NCBI GenBank assembly: GCA_037501455.1
Contig: CM074857.1
Location: 102,767,501-102,831,500 of the forward strand
Direction of reading: 5' to 3'
Length of the DNA stretch: 64,000 bases
DNA from: Lantana camara
Lineage: Eukaryota; Streptophyta; Magnoliopsida; Lamiales; Verbenaceae
Shown: positions 57,815 to 64,000 of the stretch, piece after piece
Layout: every line of letters starts with the position of its first letter
Position numbering within the stretch: position 1 is the stretch's first letter
The notes under the pieces: generated by a model
Database searches by the model: none
Told to the model about the DNA's origin: nothing
Seen by the model: the letters and a program-made list of their open reading frames with translations, nothing else
Position numbers and translations under genes: made by a program

Positions 57815-59591
57815 TGATAACTCGTTAATTCGTCATTTTTATAATTGAATTATTTTCCCGAGTTGTGCTTGAATTGATATTATTTTGAGAGAAATTGATA
57901 CTTTCTTGTTTATATTGTAGATTCGGGGTTGAAGGAGAAATTGGTGCGAATTTGATTGTTTTATGAAGATATTCTCGTAACAGCAGGGGGAATCGTGGGT
58001 GGACTACTTCTTGTTGCTGAGCCGCTGCATGTGGAATTATTATTGATTGTAAGCCACTAAGGATTAATTTGAATAAATGTGTGCACGTGAGTGGGGTTTA
58101 GGGAATTAATTTGTGAGGTTGGATTATGTTGAGATGGGTTGCATGGCTGCGTAAGTGGAGAATGCTGGAGAACCAATTTACTTTAAGTTGATTGCACTTT
58201 ATGGATGTAGTCATGGTCAGGCGTGCTTAATTGATTTAAGAAATTGGGTCAGTGGGTGAATTGAGGAATTACAAGCTAGATTGGGCCACGTGTGGGTGTG
58301 TTTGAAACCATCAAGATGGATGAATTATTAGTGGGTTAATTGGAAAGTTGCTTTGCATTGGAAAATAAAGAGTGGGCTTGACTTCGTTTTGTGGAAATTG
58401 TTTTTGAATTGGAAGATTGCTATTGGGCTGCGCACTTGGAATTAAGAAAAGAAGCCCAATTCTCTTTGGTTGGGTTGCACTCTTGGAACTTGAGGAGCAA
58501 GAATTGATTCCAGCTCTTATTATTTCGGGAATTAAGAGTCCGTGTGGGATTTGGAGACTTTGGCTTATATATTTTATACGGGACAGCAGCTTAGAAAAAG
58601 GACGTAACACTTTGGGGAGCAGCCGTTCGGGGTTTGCGAGCAACATCTAGAGCAAGATTTCGGCATCACGAGTTCCTCGTTCTTATTTTAATTCTTTCGC
58701 TTTTTAGTTTATTCATGTTAAAGAATTCCTTTAGTATTGTTTTTATGAATTTTAGTAGCTAAGTTTTTAATTATCTAGCTAGGGATTAAGATTCGATTTT
58801 GGATATTGTGAGACCTAAACGTTTTTATTAATTCATGTTTATTTAGGCATTTATCTTATCTCCGTGTTTCGTGTTTATTGTGATTAGGCAATTTCGGGAT
58901 AGTGCACGATCTCTAGGTTGTTTAATTTGCATATAGCCATTCTTGATGCTTGAAGTGTAGTAGAGTTTGATTGATAAATTGTGGTAAATTAGTGACAGGG
59001 TCTTAGCGATAACATTCCTCGTTCACTAAGGGATTTGATAATCTAATTTAAATCTTGCGTGTGTCACGACTTGGTTAATTAGGATTGGTGTTTTTATGGT
59101 TCTTAATGCTGCGAATTCATTAAATCCTGTCGAGTGTCTCTAGGGGTTGTGAATTTGTTAGGGAAGATAACTGTCGAGTGTCTCTAGGTTATCCGATTAA
59201 TTAAGTAAAAACGAGGTTGAGTCGAGTGTCTCTATCAACTATAGCCAATCTGTCTGAATAACTTGAATTTATCCTTGAGTCAATGATCAATATAACAATT
59301 CGAATCGAATATCCCTGGCTAGGTAATTTTCCCTTTGATTGATTTAACCCTACGTGATCTTATTTGTTTAGTTTTAGTTAGCTATTTAATTCTTGTTATT
59401 TATTTTAATCGCATACTTAGGTTAGAATAATTCTAAAAACCCCCCCTTTTAATTGTTGCTTTTAGTGAATTCCTTGTAATTGTGAGAAATAAGTCAACCA
59501 GTCTCTGTGGATCGACCCTGTTTGCACTATACTATGTGTTTAGTCGTTGAATAGGTTTTATATTTATTTTTGACGGATTCGACACCTGTCA
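57815..59591 (+). mobile_element. Solo LTR S2 inside Gypsy-C
   Basis: Runs TGATAACTCG...GACACCTGTCA and is flanked by perfect CTGTT duplications (57810-57814 and 59592-59596). Near the end it has CTCTGTGGATCGACCCTG and GGATTCGACACCTG, matching S1. The tandem word GTCGAGTGTCTCTA recurs three times (about 59130-59235). No coding capacity is supported. Confidence 0.88.
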
Positions 59592-59596
59592 CTGTT

Positions 59597-60062
59597 ATCT
59601 ATTCGCGCCAGTTCGAGTGTAATTCGACCTCCTTGGAATGTTTTAATAGCTTTGCTTAGTGTTTTAACCCGTTAACAATCGATCTTAGCACATGATTTGA
59701 AGTGTGTAATTACAACTCTCGCTCTTTTCGGATCGATACATGACCTCGTGGGACTTGGAAATCATAGTTGTTATTTTAGTTCTCGTTGGGTCGATGCACG
59801 ATCTCGTTGGACTTGGAAATCATAGTTCTTATTTTTGTTCTCGTTGGATTGATACACGATCTCGTTGGACTTAATGTGAAATCTCACTCCCCCTCGTGAG
59901 CATAATCGTAGATCGAATGCTAACAAATAAGACTATGTATTGAAAATCGGGTCGATTCTGGCAAATTCGACCTCGATATGCGCATTTCATACTATCAATG
60001 TACAATAATTCGATCTCGAGATCGGGATTTGTCGGCTCCGATTCGGTTACAACTTTGTGTGT
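59597..60062. other. Gypsy-C noncoding segment
   Basis: Region downstream of the integrase stop on the minus strand. A near-repeat of about 60 bp (GATCGATACATGACCTCGTG.. / GGTCGATGCACGATCTCGTT.., ending GGACTTGGAAATCATAGTT) occurs about three times at 59730-59875. Confidence 0.55.
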
Positions 60063-61085
60063 TTAAATGTAAAATTTCTTCAGGTTGTGAGCATTCCATT
60101 GTCTGGGTAAGGGATCGCCAGCCATATCTTCGAGTCGATACGCCATGTTTTTGCCGATCTCTGTTATTCGGTAAGGCCCTTCCCAGTTGGGTTCGAGTTT
60201 TCCTACGTGCTTCAGGACCTCGACCTTTTTTAGTACCAGGTCCCCGATCTGGAATGATCTGGGTCTGACCTGCTTGTTATATGATCGGGTTGCTGCTGCT
60301 TTGTACTGTTTGATCTTTTGGTAGACACATTCCCTCTTTTTCTCAATCAGGTCAAGGTCATCAGATCGAACTTCGTTGTTCCTATCGAGCTGGTACTGAG
60401 TGACGCGTGTTGTTTTGTACAATAGCTCTGAAGGAATCACAGCCTCCGACCCGTACACCAAAGAGTAGGGAGTTTGGCTTGTGGCGGTTTGGGAAGTGGT
60501 TCGGCAAGCCTATAGAATGCCATCGAGCCCGTCCGCCCATGCACCTAGCTTGGCGTCGAGGCGTGTCTTCAAGTTTTGGATGATGATTTTATTGGTGACT
60601 TCTGCTTGGCCATTTACTTGAGGGTGGCCAACTTTAGTGAACCTGAGGTCGATCCCGAGGTCTTGACAATAGTGCTTAGTGTTTTCACTTCGAAATTGAG
60701 GGTCATTGTCATAGATGAGAACCCTCGGAACCCCAAAGTGGTAGATTATATTCTTCCAGAGAAAATTTCTTATCACTGCATCAGTTATCTTTGGGACTGC
60801 TTCGGCCTCGACCCACTTTGAGAAATATTTGACGGTTACGATCGCGAACCGCTTCTGTCTAGGTGTCAGGGGGAATAGGCCGATGATGTCGATACCTCAT
60901 TGATCAAAGGGTGACGAGATGTCGATCACTATCATGGTTGTCGGATGCGTGTGTATAAGGTTCCCATGTTTTTGGCATTTGGGACACTTCCTAGAATGCA
61001 GTTTTGCGTCTCGAACGAGGGTCAGCCAGAAATAACCGCTTTTTAAAACCTTACGGGCTAGGTTGCTGGGAGGTAGGCCCAGAAC
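60063..61085 (-). pseudogene. Gypsy-C integrase, C-terminal two thirds
   Basis: Minus strand from about 61085: LARKVLKSGYFWLTLVRDA and CPKCQKHGNLIHTHP (zinc-region cysteines), then FDQ-TGA-GIDIIG (tryptophan expected at the stop), KYFSKWVEAEAVP, VLIYDNDPQF (usually DNGPQF) and GQAEVTNKI with the catalytic glutamate. A TAG at 60512-60510 replaces the tryptophan of L-W-A-Y-R-T. The C-terminal part is open: YGSEAVIPSELL, FQIGDLVLKKVE, NWEGPYRITEIG, WNAHNLKKFYI at 60063. The zinc-region histidines and everything upstream were cut off by Copia-B. Confidence 0.87.
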
Positions 61086-63168
61086 AGTAGCGGTTCGGGA
61101 CCACATTTTAAAATTTTCCTTATAATACAAGTATTAAAATATTTCTAAAATATTTTAATACAAAGCGGAAGACTAGCCGGATCTACTCAAGTATCTACAT
61201 GCAATTGATAATAAATTTTAAAACACTTAACCAGATAAATATCTAACATGAAATTAACACTTAAGAGCATATAATTTATCATGCTTAAAATAAAACAACT
61301 GTAAAATATTACCGTAGTGCAAACATGGCTATCTAACGGCATTTTTCTAGCTCCTTTCCCTTTCGTGAGACCGGCAGAACTTCCCTGCAATGACCACAAA
61401 GAAACCCTCGGAGTGTGGGCTCTGAAAGTATTTCTCTAAATACTTACAGAAAATAAACTTTAAACTAGAAAACCCTTTTCAAGGTTTAATCTCCCGAAAT
61501 TAGGCGTTTTATATATAAACACCTGATTAAAATTAATTCCAAAATAAATCGGAATTAACTAGGAGAAAAGGGATATGGTTTCAAAGCTAAGAACTAGCCA
61601 AAACCTCTCCCAAAATTGTGTGTACAATTATGCCAAGGATCATCCTATTTATAGGCAAAAGTTCAGGGGTAAAAAGGTCATTTCGGGCATAAATACAAGG
61701 GTAATTTAGTCATTTTACACTCCCACTTGTTCAACTTGCAAAATTGACGGAATCTAAGAGCACCACGTTCAAGGTCTCATAGCCACGAGTTCAGCGCGCA
61801 CACGCGGCTCTAAGGATTCTAGCTTAGACCGGTCCGGTTCGATACGTGGCCAGTCTTGGTGATGCCACGTGTCCGGTCCGGTCCGACCCTATCCGTTGGC
61901 CCAATCCGTTGACCCGTTTACTGCCCCGTTGATTGGACTATCCGGCCAGTCGACTGACCCGCCCAGATCCAATCTGAGCCGTTCATTAGCGCTGACGCGG
62001 CTCAATCTCAGCCGCATACGCGGCCGCTACGTCAGCACCACCTCGCCTTGACTTGCTGACGTGGCTTGCCACGTCAAAATTTTATTTTCTCCAAAATAAA
62101 GTTCCAGGCATTTCCAACTCTTTGGAACTTCAATTTATTTTCTTAAATTAAATTCCTTGGCTATTTTTCAAACACTTTGAAAATTCATTTCTCTTTCTCC
62201 TTTTAATATTTTCTCTTCGGGTTTTCAATTGGGGCTTGCAGGGGGACCTGCAGGACTAATTAATTTTAGCTCCAAACGGATTAATATATTATCATTTCAT
62301 GACAATAATTAATTACCGTTTAAACAATATTTAATTCCACTAAATAAATATTATTGCACTCCAAAATTAATTAAATTATTCACGAATTTCTCGATCTATA
62401 ATAATTTCACATTTCACTCCTCCGTGTAGATATCCATGAAAAATAAATTGCAACTACTATCATTTATTTTTTCATCTCTAATTTGTAATTTATTAATTCG
62501 CTTTAAGTTCAAATTCTCTGTATGTGAAACACATTCAACATAAAACTTCGGTGACGTATCAAGCGAAGTGCTTTGGCCAAAGTCTTAATTCGAACTTTTG
62601 TAAATCTATTTCAGGGATATCTTTTACCTTCCAGTAAGGCCACAGATTCTTCGATCAATACAACTCTTTAGCACATTTCATGTTGTCACCGAACTTACAA
62701 AGTATTTTGGTCACTCGTTACCGAGACCTCACTTTGAGTATATTACAGTGACTAACACTACATGCCTAAAGCCGAAATATTGTTAGGATTAAGATTACAA
62801 TGCTTCCTGAGATTTTATTCATTTTAGATAGCAGTATAAAATGAATAAGCTCAGTGGTCCAGTTCGATGTTTCCAATCCTATTGAAAATCATCAACGTGT
62901 TATAACCGGAATCACCATTCCCTATGACGAAAGACTAATCATCTTATATAACCACGTCATAGTCTTGATAAGAACATATTCTTATCTTACCGACTAGAAC
63001 TTTAATGACACGTGATTTCGGTATTCAAAGTCTTTTCCTATGAAACACATTTCATATAAGAATACCACCACACGCCATTAATTATCAATATGTGAAATAC
63101 TCACAACTCACTGTAAATTCAGTTTAATTAATTTAACAAATAGAATTTTTAGGGCACTATTCCCAACA
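61085..63168 (-). repeat. Copia-B 3' LTR
   Basis: On the minus strand it begins TGTTGGGAATAGTGCCCTA directly after AAGTGGGAGAT. Length about 2.08 kb. A segment at 61800-62060 is rich in GTCCGGTCCGG and ACGCGGC words. Not of the Copia-A family, though the first 15 bases are alike. Confidence 0.7.
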
Positions 63169-63181
63169 ATCTCCCACTTAC
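63169..63181 (-). other. Copia-B polypurine tract
   Basis: On the minus strand TAAGTGGGAGATT immediately precedes the LTR, the same sequence context as in Copia-A. Confidence 0.75.
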
Positions 63182-63339
63182 CCTAAATTCAATTTTGGCC
63201 ACACATCTAAGTCTTATTCCTTTCACATGAGCGTCAAAACCCGTTTTGCACTCTTTTGCGTCAATACTTTAGTGAAGGAATTTTAGACGTTTCTCTGAGC
63301 CAACAACTAGGAAATCATGAATCCAATACGTCTAACTGG

Positions 63340-64000
63340 CTGCTTCTCAAGCTACCATGTATTTGACTTCCATGGCGGTGTAAGCAATACAAATCTGTTT
63401 AACATTCTCCAATTAACGGTTGCTCTTTCTAGAGTAAACACGTATTCTGATGTCAAACATCTAGAATACAAATCAGACTGTAAATCCGAATCTGTGTATC
63501 TTATTGAAATGAGCTCACCACTGTGGTAGACAAGCATATAATCTCAAGTCCTTCTCAACTACTCCAATATATGCTTTCACTACTACCCAGTGTCAGATTC
63601 TAGGATTTGACTAATATCTGCTGACTTAGACCTAATACATAATAGACATCTGGCATTGTACATAATATGACATACATAAAGCTTCCGCTGTATAACTCTA
63701 ATCATGTCTTCTATCTCTTCAGTTGTTTCAGGACACTGATCCCGAGATAGATAAATTCCAAATCTGAAAGGTAACAAACCTTTCTTGAAATTTGTCATAT
63801 TATACCTTACCAGCATCTTATCTATATATGCTTCTTGTAGTAAACCAATCTTCTTATTCTTATGATCACGACGAAAGTCTGATCCTTTAGAATAACATTG
63901 GTTTCACTTAGGTTTTACGTGTCAAACTGATTTGACATCTGAATCTTGACCATTGACAAAATTCTTGCATCATTCCCTATAAGCAGATTATTGTTTACGT
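63340..64000 (-). pseudogene. Copia-B RT/RNase H C-terminus (broken, partial)
   Basis: Minus strand: LVRYNMTNFKKGLLPFRFGI and LSRDQCPETTEEIEDM correspond to the end of copia RT (the segment before the usual PYASAVGSLMYAM, here lost or frame-shifted). Then LVYHSGELISIRYTDSDLQS and TSEYVFTLERATVNWR correspond to the RNase H region (GYTDSDF, TSGYVFTLGGGAVSW). Several frames are needed, so the copy is decayed. The rest of pol lies beyond the window. Confidence 0.78.

Larger units (their letters stand above)
53886..61085 (-). mobile_element. Gypsy-C: partial Tat-type Ty3/gypsy element
   Basis: The minus-strand integrase (61085-60063) is followed by a plus-strand gene (54938-57267), a polypurine tract (minus-strand AATTTGGGGGGCCTC, 54588-54574) and the 3' LTR (54573 to about 53886). 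Integrase and opposite-strand gene are related to those of Gypsy-A. A solo LTR (57815-59591) sits in the 3' region. At about 61085 the element is cut by Copia-B, and the rest lies beyond the window. The low-coordinate LTR boundary is estimated from the TATA position and the end of host-like sequence; no partner LTR is available. Confidence 0.82.
61085..64000 (-). mobile_element. Copia-B: Ty1/copia element, 3' end only, truncated by the window edge
   Basis: An LTR (about 61085-63168) ending GGAATAGTGCC-type sequence as in Copia-A, a polypurine tract, and minus-strand pol C-terminus. Its insertion removed continuity of the Gypsy-C integrase. The low-coordinate LTR end is uncertain by about 25 bp because no clear TG terminus is visible. 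Confidence 0.78.

Noticed and set aside
58311..58650. Overlapping frames of 77-111 codons in solo LTR S2
   Set aside because: Both strands open over the same short stretch, no domain, inside an LTR.
1898..61130. Endogenous pararetrovirus sequences
   Set aside because: All RT-containing segments have integrase and LTRs and the domain order of Ty1/copia or Ty3/gypsy; no movement or coat protein features are seen.

Overview
The window is nuclear DNA of a flowering plant, most likely a eudicot: it holds intron-containing plant genes (the first exon of a NIT4-type nitrilase and a membrane-anchored NAC transcription factor gene) in an AT-rich background dominated by nested LTR retrotransposons and MITEs. 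I cannot name the species. Only about 3 kb is host coding sequence or its introns; well over half is identifiable mobile DNA.

Layout. 1-463: first exon and part of the first intron of a nitrilase gene leaving the window on the left. 712-1752: a terminal-inverted-repeat element with a dense palindromic array, directly upstream of the nitrilase. 1898-22464: Gypsy-A, a Tat-type Ty3/gypsy element on the plus strand, split in its gag gene by a young complete Ty1/copia element, Copia-A (3383-13443, minus strand, GGTCC target duplication). 22506-23890: a MITE and degenerate minisatellites. 23963-39575: Gypsy-B, a complete Tat-type element on the minus strand with an exact ATATG target duplication, carrying a plus-strand plant mobile domain (PMD) gene that is split by a solo LTR of the Copia-A family (28502-30417, ATTGG duplication). 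39881-45272: a nested MITE zone (MULE-like, hAT-like, PIF/Harbinger-like, fold-back) plus one solo LTR. 46082-48398: the NAC gene, four exons, apparently intact. 50423-51086: a decayed short-chain dehydrogenase pseudogene followed by a 1.2-kb hAT-like element. About 53886-61085: Gypsy-C, a Tat-type element on the minus strand, interrupted by a solo LTR and cut at its integrase by another copia element (Copia-B) that runs off the right edge.

The most unusual theme is that all three Tat-type elements carry, between the integrase gene and the 3' LTR, a long gene on the opposite strand to pol, with its own TATA box and spliceable introns. Gypsy-A and Gypsy-C carry related versions of one family; Gypsy-B carries a PMD gene instead. 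Both types share a plan: globular domain, basic nuclear-localisation-like cluster, C-terminal coiled coil. Other points are a G-box (CACGTG) cluster in the Copia-A LTR, a GC-rich block and spaced repeats in the Copia-A leader, and an identical TAG stop replacing the same integrase tryptophan in Gypsy-A and Gypsy-C.

All pol reading frames here contain stops or frameshifts, so none of the retrotransposons appears autonomous. Copia-A is the least damaged, with two in-frame stops. Boundaries supported by target-site duplications are base-exact; percentages and families are by-eye judgements.
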